DNA from: Thiomargarita sp.
Lineage (GTDB): Bacteria; Pseudomonadota; Gammaproteobacteria; Beggiatoales; Beggiatoaceae
Length of the DNA: 5,661 nt
Assembly: GCA_023144675.1 (NCBI GenBank)
Contig: JAGLFE010000007.1
Coordinates: 1-5,661, forward strand
Reading direction: 5' to 3'
Notes under the pieces: generated by a model
Told to the model about the DNA's origin: nothing
What the model saw: the letters and a program-made list of their open reading frames with translations, nothing else
The model's database searches: none
Part shown: positions 1 to 5,661 of the stretch, piece by piece
How positions within the stretch are numbered: the stretch's first letter is position 1
Layout: each line of letters opens with the position of its first letter
Made by a program: the position numbers and the translations under genes

Positions 1-291
1 TCTTTAGCTACTATACATATTTGGCTTAATAAATTATTAGTGGGATAGGTTCACGGTTGTTGCTTGCTATAAGCCGCAAATACGCTAGTTCCACCTTTAT
101 ATTGAACAACTGTGGCAAAATTATCTGCGATTAAAACTTTTTTTGCAATTGATAAACAAATTTCTTGATTAAAAGATAAATTTTCGCCAATACTAACTCC
201 AAAATATGGCGGAATAGCTATTGCAAGTGGAGAATTTATCAAAAAAATAACTAATGCGTAAACAAGTTGTTTTGCTATAAATTTATTCTAT
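1..291 (-). pseudogene. Remnant of a small exported protein, with no ATG start and an in-frame TGA
   Basis: I do not recognise a named family. Read leftwards from about 287, the frame begins NKFIAKQLVYALVIF, continues LINSPLAIA, and then gives a mature part starting IPPYFGVS. Basic residues, a hydrophobic stretch and an AIA-like cleavage site make a convincing Sec signal peptide. One Cys (EICLSIAKK) lies in the mature part, and a GGTSVFAAY segment comes before a TGA at 51-53. Past that stop the same frame stays open to the window edge and supplies a second Cys (SQICIVAK). This layout resembles small periplasmic two-Cys proteins. No ATG, GTG or TTG precedes the signal peptide: a TAG lies at 288-290, and dropping one base at 289 would restore ATG-AAT-AAA. 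The only TTG (240-242) would remove most of the signal peptide. A broken gene is the best reading; sequencing errors or a rare start codon are alternatives. Confidence 0.4.
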
Positions 292-500
292 TCGTTAATT
301 AATTTCTTTATTATAAAACAAAAAATTAAATTTGATAATACTTTTTAAAGTTTCTAAAAATATAATAGCATTTTTCTGAATTAGTTTAATTAAGTCATTG
401 GCTTTTTTATTGCATATTAAAGTTACTAATTATAGGATTAGCGGTAATGGTGATTCTATGCTATATTTTTAATTACTAATAATTGATTACGCTAAAAAAA
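292..500. other. Non-coding A/T-rich gap
   Basis: This gap lies between the minus-strand remnant and the plus-strand gspB-like frame, so it could hold divergent promoters. Long runs of A and T make -10-like hexamers common by chance. One weak pair on the plus strand is TTGCAT (410-415) with TATAGG (431-436), whose 15-base spacing is too short to be persuasive. There is no clear Shine-Dalgarno sequence before the ATG at 501. I see no RNA gene, strong hairpin or repeat here. Confidence 0.5.
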
Positions 501-782
501 ATGTCTTATATATTAGATGCTATAAAAAAAGTAGAACATGAACAAAATTTGGCACAATCCATTAAAAAAAGCTCTAAAGATAACAAATGGCTAGCATTCT
601 TTCATTCTTCTTTTTGGTTTTGGTGTATGTTATTATTAATTGTAAATGTCATATCGTTGAGCGTTCTACTATGGCCAAAAAATCCAGTTACATCACCACA
701 AATATATATTGTTACACCACATGAATCAATTCAATTAAATTCTTTATCCCAAAAACTTAGTCAACTATATATGCATTATTAG
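501..782 (+). CDS. gspB: Truncated GspB/ExeB-like type II secretion protein (N-terminal part only)
   Basis: GspB proteins work with the ATPase GspA at the inner membrane to help assemble the type II secretion outer-membrane secretin. The ATG at 501 is chosen because the product then opens with MSYILDAIKKVEHEQ, the hallmark GspB start; an upstream TTG at 483 would add six residues and spoil it. The 93-residue product has a charged cytoplasmic head (about 1-30), one membrane helix (about 34-59, rich in F, W, L and V, ending in LLWP), and a short periplasmic tail ending at TAG 780-782. Family members are usually two to three times longer, with a Pro-rich linker and a C-terminal T2SSB domain, both missing here. 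No good ribosome binding site precedes the start, and no gspA or other gsp gene is visible. It is probably the front of a broken gene; a membrane stub may still be made. The family call is fairly sure, function doubtful. Confidence 0.6.
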   Translation: MSYILDAIKKVEHEQNLAQSIKKSSKDNKWLAFFHSSFWFWCMLLLIVNVISLSVLLWPKNPVTSPQIYIVTPHESIQLNSLSQKLSQLYMHY

Positions 783-828
783 CATGGTATGCCTCCATAG
801 TAATTAGTTCACCCTTGAAAAAAATATC

Positions 829-857
829 TTGACAAAGAAGTAAAAATAGTTTTCAAT
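829..857 (+). promoter_or_regulatory. Possible sigma-70 promoter ahead of lptCAB
   Basis: TTGACA at 829-834 is a perfect -35 hexamer. It is followed after 17 bases by TTCAAT at 852-857, which matches four of six -10 positions but lacks the important second-position A. It points towards lptC, whose start is about 300 bases downstream, and it lies in decayed DNA with no gene of its own. It could drive the lpt block, but in such A/T-rich sequence a chance match is quite possible. Confidence 0.25.
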
Positions 858-919
858 ATAGATATAAAAAATGCTATTAAATAATCTATCCCATATTAAA
901 AAAGATGGATTAATAATAA

Positions 920-1166
920 ATTAATGATAAAAGAAGCGAAAAATTAAGCTTTCTGCCGCTAAAAAAACTAATAAGAATTTATCAAAATCTAAAACCAAAA
1001 ATATATGTAGAAATAATAGGTTTATTTGTCAATATTCTTAATACTGGTAAATGTACAAGGTTTATCTGTTTTCCAATCTATTAAACAGACTTTTTCTCCT
1101 CTAATTTTTTATTTAGGGGGCAGAGCAATTATACTATTTCAATACTTTGGATATTATGCAAATACG
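920..1166 (+). pseudogene. gspB: Decayed GspB C-terminal (T2SSB-like) domain, split over two frames
   Basis: The stretch from 783 to lptC has no intact gene, but two partial frames resemble the end of a GspB protein. The frame from 920 reads EKLSFLPLKK and then NLKPKIYVE, like the family pattern of a leucine-rich lead-in followed by a strand 'xLKxxIYVYS'. Near 1010-1035 the similarity moves to another frame, which reads LILVNVQGLSVFQSIKQ and later GGRAIILFQYFGYY. This recalls the family's 'FVLVNGQ-LxVGQxI ... GAILxFQGYxF' ending, with the two usual glycines replaced by V and F. Between 783 and 919 all plus frames carry stops, as expected for a rotted Pro-rich linker. The second frame does not stop until 1226, inside lptC. 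The match is by eye, patchy and unproven. With 501-782 it would make one gspB gene with at least one stop and one frameshift. Confidence 0.4.
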
Positions 1167-1722
1167 TTCAAATGGCTGGATTATTTTAATTATTTTAGCG
1201 ATGACCACAACTTGGCTTATGTATAGCTTGGATGAAAAAGTTACAACAACTATTCAATATATTGATCGCTTACCCGATTATACAATGGAAAATTTTACCA
1301 GTATTCAAATGGATGAGCAAGGTTATGTAAAAAGCCATTTAATGGCTGATAAAATGCTATATTATCCAGATAAAAGTACCGAATTAACCGCTCCTGTGAT
1401 AACATTTTATAAAAATACTCAAGCAACTTGGATAGTTCAATCTGAACGAGGAAAAATATCAGCTGATGGACAGCAAGCATGGTTATTAGGTCATACTGTA
1501 GCCGAAAAACAAGTTAATTCAGATAATTCAGAACCACAAGCTATCAAAATTATTTCACAAGATGTAACCATACAATTAAATACCGAATATGCAGAAACAA
1601 ATGCACCTACCACGATTATTAGTTCCAATGGCGAAATAAAAGGCGTTGGAATGCAGTTATCTTTACCCAAAGAACAAATAAAATTATTCTCCAAAGTTCA
1701 AGGAAAATATCACAATCATTAA
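1156..1722 (+). CDS. lptC: LPS export protein LptC, inner-membrane-anchored periplasmic component
   Basis: LptC takes lipopolysaccharide from the LptB2FG transporter in the inner membrane and hands it to LptA. The 188-residue product has one N-terminal membrane anchor (about residues 8-25, WIILIILAMTTTWLMYSL) and then a periplasmic beta-jellyroll. It follows the E. coli protein (191 residues) closely: the conserved glycine in the 'EQGYVKSHLMADKM' strand falls at residue 56 in both, followed by YYPDKSTELTAPVITFY, a TWIVQSERGKIS strand and WLLGHTV. The C-terminus keeps the 'GMQL...IKLFSKVQGKY' pattern. ATG 1156 is preferred because it gives the normal short head before the anchor, although an in-frame TTG at 1147 would add three residues. 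The ribosome binding site is weak (TTTGGA at 1146-1151). It is the first gene of the lpt block, 32 bases before lptA. The decayed gspB tail abuts and slightly overlaps its start. Confidence 0.92.
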   Translation: MQIRSNGWIILIILAMTTTWLMYSLDEKVTTTIQYIDRLPDYTMENFTSIQMDEQGYVKSHLMADKMLYYPDKSTELTAPVITFYKNTQATWIVQSERGKISADGQQAWLLGHTVAEKQVNSDNSEPQAIKIISQDVTIQLNTEYAETNAPTTIISSNGEIKGVGMQLSLPKEQIKLFSKVQGKYHNH

Positions 1723-1754
1723 TTCTTTCATAAATCTACATTTGGTAATTTAAA

Positions 1755-2255
1755 ATGCGACTTTACAAAATTATTTTATTACTTTTACTTAGTTTTTCCA
1801 CTAATTACACATTAGCTTTATCAACAGATAGCAGTCAGGCAATATTGATTGAAGCAGATATGGCTTCTATGGATAATATCAAACGGGTTGCTGTTTATGA
1901 AGGTAATGTTATTATCATGCAAGGTTCTATCCGTATTAATGCAGTTAAAATTACTCTAAATTATACCAAAGAGCAAAATCTTGATAAAATCATTGCAACT
2001 GGTAAACCAGTATATTTTTCACAACAACTGGATAATAAAGAAATTGTTAAAGCCCAAGCTTATAAAATGGAATTTCATGCGGCTAAAAATACGATTTATT
2101 TAACTAAAAATGCGGAATTATATAAAGAAAAAGACGGTAAAAATATTTATAGTTCAAAAGCTCCCCGAATTATTTATGATACTGCAAGTGCAATTATTAA
2201 AGCGGATAAAGGTAGAGTTTTTATCAAAATTCACCCACAAACTAAAAAGAAATGA
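1755..2255 (+). CDS. lptA: LPS transport periplasmic bridge protein LptA
   Basis: LptA molecules stack to form the periplasmic bridge carrying lipopolysaccharide from LptC to LptD. The 166-residue protein starts with a signal peptide (MRLYKIILLLLLSFSTNYTLA, cleaved near residues 21-23). The OstA-type beta-jellyroll follows: QAILIEADMASMD lines up with E. coli QPIHIESDQQSLD, and YEGNVIIMQGSIRINAVKI with its TGNVIVTQGTIKINADKV. The GKPVYFSQ and KNAELY strands and an IIYDTASAIIKADKGRV strand come next. The tail is short and basic (QTKKK), and the whole protein is a little shorter than the 185-residue E. coli LptA. There is no good Shine-Dalgarno sequence before the ATG, so translation may lean on lptC upstream. 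Its stop overlaps the lptB start by four bases. All family strands look intact. Confidence 0.93.
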   Translation: MRLYKIILLLLLSFSTNYTLALSTDSSQAILIEADMASMDNIKRVAVYEGNVIIMQGSIRINAVKITLNYTKEQNLDKIIATGKPVYFSQQLDNKEIVKAQAYKMEFHAAKNTIYLTKNAELYKEKDGKNIYSSKAPRIIYDTASAIIKADKGRVFIKIHPQTKKK

Positions 2256-2977
2256 GTATTTTATCAGCCCAACATTTGGCAAAACAATATAAATCTCGTT
2301 TAGTAGTTAAAGATGTTAGTTTGAATGTAACCAGTGGCGAAGTTGTTGGTTTATTAGGACCTAATGGAGCTGGGAAAACCACCAGCTTTTATATGATGGT
2401 TGGTTTGATAAAATGTGATAAAGGTAGCATTTTTTTAGGTAAAAATGAGATTACTCACTATCCTATGCACAAACGGGCGCAACTTGGATTGGGATATTTG
2501 CCTCAAGAAGCTTCTATTTTTCGCAAATTAACTGTAGCGGATAATATTCAAGCTATTTTAGAAGTGCAAAAGCATTTAAATAAAAAACAACGCAAACAAC
2601 GGTTAAACTCATTATTAGAGGAATTACATATAGCACATCTAGCTGATAATTTGGGTATGAGTTTATCTGGGGGCGAACGGCGGCGGGTTGAGATTGCCCG
2701 TGCTTTAGCTTCCGAACCGAGATTTATTTTATTGGATGAACCTTTCGCTGGTGTTGACCCACTTTCGGTGATAGATATACAGCGAATTATTTCTCATTTA
2801 TGCCGTTTAGATATTGGTATTTTAATTACTGACCATAATGTGCGAGAAACTTTAGATATTTGTAATCGAGCTTATATTGTTAATGAAGGAGAGCTTTTAG
2901 CTGAAGGCACTCCAGAAAGTATTTTACATGATGAGCGGGTGAAAGAAGTTTATTTAGGACATCATTTTAAAAGGTAA
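2252..2977 (+). CDS. lptB: LPS export ABC transporter ATPase LptB
   Basis: LptB is the cytoplasmic ATPase of the LptB2FG complex, which extracts lipopolysaccharide from the inner membrane and pushes it along the LptC-LptA bridge. The product is 241 residues, the same length as the E. coli protein, and key residues keep the same numbers: Walker A GPNGAGKT at 36-43 with K42, Q-loop Q85 in YLPQEASIFRKLT, signature LSGGE at 138-142, Walker B ILLDEP with catalytic E163, D-loop GVDP, and switch H195. F90 and R91, at the groove that grips the LptF/LptG coupling helices, are also kept, and a C-terminal extension to 241 is present. The ATG sits in an ATGA overlap with the lptA stop, which implies translational coupling. 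LptF and LptG are not in this window and must be encoded elsewhere. The usual next gene, rpoN, is missing. Confidence 0.97.
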   Translation: MSILSAQHLAKQYKSRLVVKDVSLNVTSGEVVGLLGPNGAGKTTSFYMMVGLIKCDKGSIFLGKNEITHYPMHKRAQLGLGYLPQEASIFRKLTVADNIQAILEVQKHLNKKQRKQRLNSLLEELHIAHLADNLGMSLSGGERRRVEIARALASEPRFILLDEPFAGVDPLSVIDIQRIISHLCRLDIGILITDHNVRETLDICNRAYIVNEGELLAEGTPESILHDERVKEVYLGHHFKR

Positions 2978-3012
2978 TATATTAAATCCAAGTTAGCTGA
3001 AGATGCTCATTT
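2978..3012. other. Convergent intergenic gap between lptB and polA
   Basis: The lptB and polA stop codons face each other across 35 bases. The only pairing I find is a very short one (AGC with GCT around a seven-base loop near 2996-3008) followed by a T run at 3010-3014. That is too weak to call a terminator. Transcription from either side may run into the neighbour, or ending may depend on Rho. Confidence 0.5.
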
Positions 3013-5661
3013 TTAATGGGCTTGTTCCCAATTATCTCCAATGCCAATATTAACTGGCACCTCAACTGGCAAAGCGGCTTCCTGCATAATTTCACTGACA
3101 AACTTTTGTACTTGATCTAATTGCGATTCTGCAACTTCCAAGACCAATTCATCATGCACTTGCAAAATTATTTTTGCTGGCACTGATTTTTTCTGAATCC
3201 AAGCATCTATTTTCAATAAAGCTCGTTTTAACATATCAGCGCAACTGCCTTGCAATGGCATATTAATTGCGGTGCGTTCGGAATGTTGCCGTTTTTGATA
3301 ATTGCGGGAATTAATTTCTGGAATATATAATCGCCGTCCAAATAATGTTTCCACATAGCCCTGTTTTTTTGCTAGTTCCCGTGTTTGTGCCAAATAATTT
3401 TTTACCTCGGGATAACGGGAAAAATAACTATCTATATAATCTTGAGCTTTCGATGGTTTAATACCTAATTGCTTACTTAAACCAAAAGCTTGCATTCCAT
3501 ACATCAACCCAAAATTAACCGCTTTAGCATCACGGCGTTGCTCGGAAGTTACTTCATCCAGCGGGGTTGCAAATACTTCAGAAGCTACTGTTTTATGAAT
3601 ATCTTCTCCTAATATAAAAGCTGAAATTAATTTTTTATCTTGGGATAAATAAGCCATAATTCGCAACTCAATTTGGGAATAATCTGCCGCTAATAAACGA
3701 TAACCTGCTGGGGCAATAAAAGCTTGACGAATTTTCCTACCTTCAGCAGTGCGGATTGGAATATTTTGCAGGTTGGGATTAGTGGAGGATAAACGTCCTG
3801 TTGCAGTAATTGCTTGTTGATACGAGGTATGTATGCGCCCTGTTTTGGGAGAAATTTGCTGGGGCAACGCATCGCTATAAGTCGATTTTAATTTACTTAA
3901 ACTGCGATATTCCAAAATCAATTTGGGCAAGGGATAACTTAAAGCCAGTTCTTCCAATACATCCACTGCGGTGGAAGCTTCCTTTTTAGGAGTTTTCTTT
4001 AAAACTGGCAATTTTAGCTGATTAAACAACACATCTTGCAACTGTTTAGGTGAGTTGACATTAAATTCACAGCCAGCAAAAGTATAAATTTCTTGTTCAA
4101 GCACTCTTAAACGTTGCGCCAGTTGTTTACTGTGTTGATTTAATTGCAGCGCATCGACTTTAACTCCATTACGCTCCATGCGCATTAACACTGGAACCAA
4201 GGGCATTTCTAATTCGGTAAAAATTTCCCGACATTTCGTGGTTTGCAACTGTGGCCATAATTTTTGATGTAATTGCAAACTAACATCTGCATCTTCAGCC
4301 GCATAAGGAGCCGCTTGTTCCAAGTTAATTTGGTTGAATGTTAGTTGTTTTTTACCTTTTCCCGCAACATCGGTAAATGAAATGGTTTTTACTTGCAAGT
4401 ATTTTAAAGCTAAAGAATCTAAATCGTGGCGGGTGGCAATACTATTATAAACATAAGATTCCAACATGGTATCAAAAGCCATGCCTTGGACTTGAATCCC
4501 ATAATTAGCTAGAATATGGGCATCAAATTTCAAGTTTTGCCCTACTTTTAACTGGTTGGGATTTTCTAAAATTGGTTTTAAACTTTCTAAGACTTTATCC
4601 AAATTTAATTGCTTAGGCACGCCTAAATAATCATGCAATAAGGGAATATAAACCGCTTTTTCTGCTTGAATAGCAAAAGATATTCCCACTAATTGCGCTT
4701 CTAAGTAATTTAAACCATCGGTTTCGGTATCAAAAGCAAATAATTCAGCCGTTTTTAACTGGTGCAAATATTTATTAAATGCGGTTTCAGTTAAAATTAT
4801 TTCATATTGCCTAACAGGTTTTTCTTTTTGTCCCAAATTAGGATGGGCTTTAGAAAGTTCGGTTCGCCATTGTTTAAATTCTAATTCGGTATAAAATTGA
4901 TATAATTTTTCATTATTCGGCGAGTTTAAAGTTAATTGGGCGGGGGATTTTTCTAGTTTTACATCACATTTTATGGTTAATAATTTACGAGTTAATGGCA
5001 AATGAATCAAAGCATCACGCAAATTTTCACCCACTTTGCCCTTTATTTGTTCAGCATTTTCTATGATTGAATCTAAATTATGGTATTGCTGTAACCATTT
5101 TACTGCGGTTTTGGGACCGACTTTTTTCACCCCAGGAATATTATCCACGCTATCTCCAATTAGGCTGAGATAATCAATAATTAAATTAGGCGGAATTCCA
5201 AATTTTTTTATAACCCCATTTTCGTCTAAAGTAATATTTTTCATGGTATCAATCAATGAAATATTAGCATTAACTAATTGGGTAAAATCCTTATCGCTAG
5301 TAAAAATTAGACTTTTCATACCTTTCGCTTGTGTTGCTAAAGTACCAATTACATCATCCGCTTCCACCCCCGTTTCCATTAAAATGGGAAAGCCTAATGC
5401 TGCAATAATTTGGTGAACTGGCTCAATTTGCTCGACTAATTCGGCAGGCATGGGCGGGCGATTGGCTTTATAATCCGAATATAAATCGTTACGAAATGTT
5501 TTGCCCTTAGCATCAAATACGACTGCGGCATGGGTAACTGAATAATCCCGCAATAAATTTTTTAGCATACTAATTATGCCATAAATCGCTCCAGTTGGCA
5601 TACCTTGTGAGTTATTCAACGAGGGCAAAGCATGAAAAGCCCGATACAAATAAGAAGAACC
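3013..5661 (-). CDS. polA: DNA polymerase I, 5' end cut off by the window edge
   Basis: Pol I removes RNA primers, joins Okazaki fragments and fills repair gaps. The frame runs to the edge and still encodes GSSY before LYRAFHALPSL, so the true start lies beyond 5661; by comparison with E. coli about 13 residues are missing, including the metal-binding Asp of 'LVDGSS'. The TTG at 5647-5649 is an internal Leu, not the start; residues are numbered from it. The 5'-nuclease domain (1-260) has VVFDAKGKTFR with D46, EADD at 96-99, TSDKD and a GDSVDNIPGVKKVGPK helix-hairpin motif. The 3'-5' exonuclease (about 280-470) keeps D307, E309, D376, Y449 and D453, so proofreading should work. The polymerase (about 480-878) has ATGRLSSTNPNLQNIP, motif A DYSQIELR (D656), an O-helix with R705, K709, F713 and Y717, and motif C VHDE (D833, E834). 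Total length would be near 895, slightly under E. coli's 928. It is convergent with lptB; its promoter is outside the window. Confidence 0.97.
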   Translation of the reverse strand, partial: GSSYLYRAFHALPSLNNSQGMPTGAIYGIISMLKNLLRDYSVTHAAVVFDAKGKTFRNDLYSDYKANRPPMPAELVEQIEPVHQIIAALGFPILMETGVEADDVIGTLATQAKGMKSLIFTSDKDFTQLVNANISLIDTMKNITLDENGVIKKFGIPPNLIIDYLSLIGDSVDNIPGVKKVGPKTAVKWLQQYHNLDSIIENAEQIKGKVGENLRDALIHLPLTRKLLTIKCDVKLEKSPAQLTLNSPNNEKLYQFYTELEFKQWRTELSKAHPNLGQKEKPVRQYEIILTETAFNKYLHQLKTAELFAFDTETDGLNYLEAQLVGISFAIQAEKAVYIPLLHDYLGVPKQLNLDKVLESLKPILENPNQLKVGQNLKFDAHILANYGIQVQGMAFDTMLESYVYNSIATRHDLDSLALKYLQVKTISFTDVAGKGKKQLTFNQINLEQAAPYAAEDADVSLQLHQKLWPQLQTTKCREIFTELEMPLVPVLMRMERNGVKVDALQLNQHSKQLAQRLRVLEQEIYTFAGCEFNVNSPKQLQDVLFNQLKLPVLKKTPKKEASTAVDVLEELALSYPLPKLILEYRSLSKLKSTYSDALPQQISPKTGRIHTSYQQAITATGRLSSTNPNLQNIPIRTAEGRKIRQAFIAPAGYRLLAADYSQIELRIMAYLSQDKKLISAFILGEDIHKTVASEVFATPLDEVTSEQRRDAKAVNFGLMYGMQAFGLSKQLGIKPSKAQDYIDSYFSRYPEVKNYLAQTRELAKKQGYVETLFGRRLYIPEINSRNYQKRQHSERTAINMPLQGSCADMLKRALLKIDAWIQKKSVPAKIILQVHDELVLEVAESQLDQVQKFVSEIMQEAALPVEVPVNIGIGDNWEQAH

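Noticed and set aside
771..793. Small inverted repeats (ATGC...GCAT and GCAT-GGT-ATGC) around the stop of the gspB-like frame
   Set aside because: The stems are only four base pairs with no following T run, so they do not support a terminator or attachment site.
783..919. Possible insertion element between the two gspB-like parts
   Set aside because: I found no terminal inverted repeats, target duplication or transposase fragment; decay of a Pro-rich linker explains it more simply.
1026..1053. TTGTCA with an extended TGG-TAAATG, a possible promoter for lptC
   Set aside because: The -35 matches five of six positions but the -10 matches only three, and the sequence overlaps the best part of the gspB-like remnant.
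1130..1135. TATACT, a good -10-like hexamer 20 bases before the lptC ATG
   Set aside because: No acceptable -35 sits 16-18 bases upstream (only a T run), and it lies inside the possible gspB remnant. In such A/T-rich DNA it is not enough to call a promoter.
1295..1480. Minus-strand open frame inside lptC
   Set aside because: It is a shadow of the strongly supported lptC frame and shows no domain or translation start signal.
1491..1694. Minus-strand open frame antisense to the end of lptC
   Set aside because: It is a shadow frame with no recognisable motif.
2110..2292. Plus-strand open frame across the lptA/lptB junction
   Set aside because: It is out of frame with two well-conserved genes and its lysine/isoleucine-rich translation is typical of A/T-rich shadow frames.
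3690..3872. Second minus-strand open frame inside polA
   Set aside because: It overlaps the conserved polymerase domain of polA in another frame and has no independent support.

Overview
The window looks like a piece of an AT-rich gammaproteobacterial chromosome. The LptC, LptA, LptB and DNA polymerase I proteins all match the gammaproteobacterial type in length, residue numbering and motifs. Low GC and a GspB-type type II secretion relic fit a lineage such as the Beggiatoa/Thiotrichales group, but the genus cannot be fixed from this sequence.

Left part (1-1155): decayed or non-coding DNA, visibly richer in A/T than the rest. On the minus strand, positions 1-291 hold a remnant of a small exported protein with a good signal peptide but no normal start codon and an in-frame TGA. 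After a non-coding gap, 501-782 encodes the N-terminus of a GspB/ExeB-like type II secretion protein (cytoplasmic head plus one membrane helix). It is cut short by a stop. Scraps resembling the GspB C-terminal domain can be followed in two frames over about 920-1166, directly in front of lptC. I read 501-1166 as one broken gspB gene.

Middle part (1156-2977): a compact plus-strand block lptC-lptA-lptB. LptB is the ATPase of the LptB2FG transporter, LptC is its inner-membrane periplasmic partner, and LptA forms the periplasmic bridge that carries lipopolysaccharide to LptDE in the outer membrane. lptA and lptB overlap by four bases (ATGA). The usual neighbours kdsC (before lptC) and rpoN (after lptB) are absent.

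Right part (3013-5661): polA on the minus strand, convergent with lptB across a 35-base gap. It encodes all three activities of DNA polymerase I (5'-nuclease, proofreading 3'-5' exonuclease, polymerase) with catalytic residues intact. It runs off the right edge, so about the first 13 residues are missing.

I saw no RNA genes, CRISPR arrays, insertion sequences or clear terminators. No new system is evident: the real genes are conserved housekeeping genes, and the noteworthy parts are the two gene relics and the isolated lpt block.
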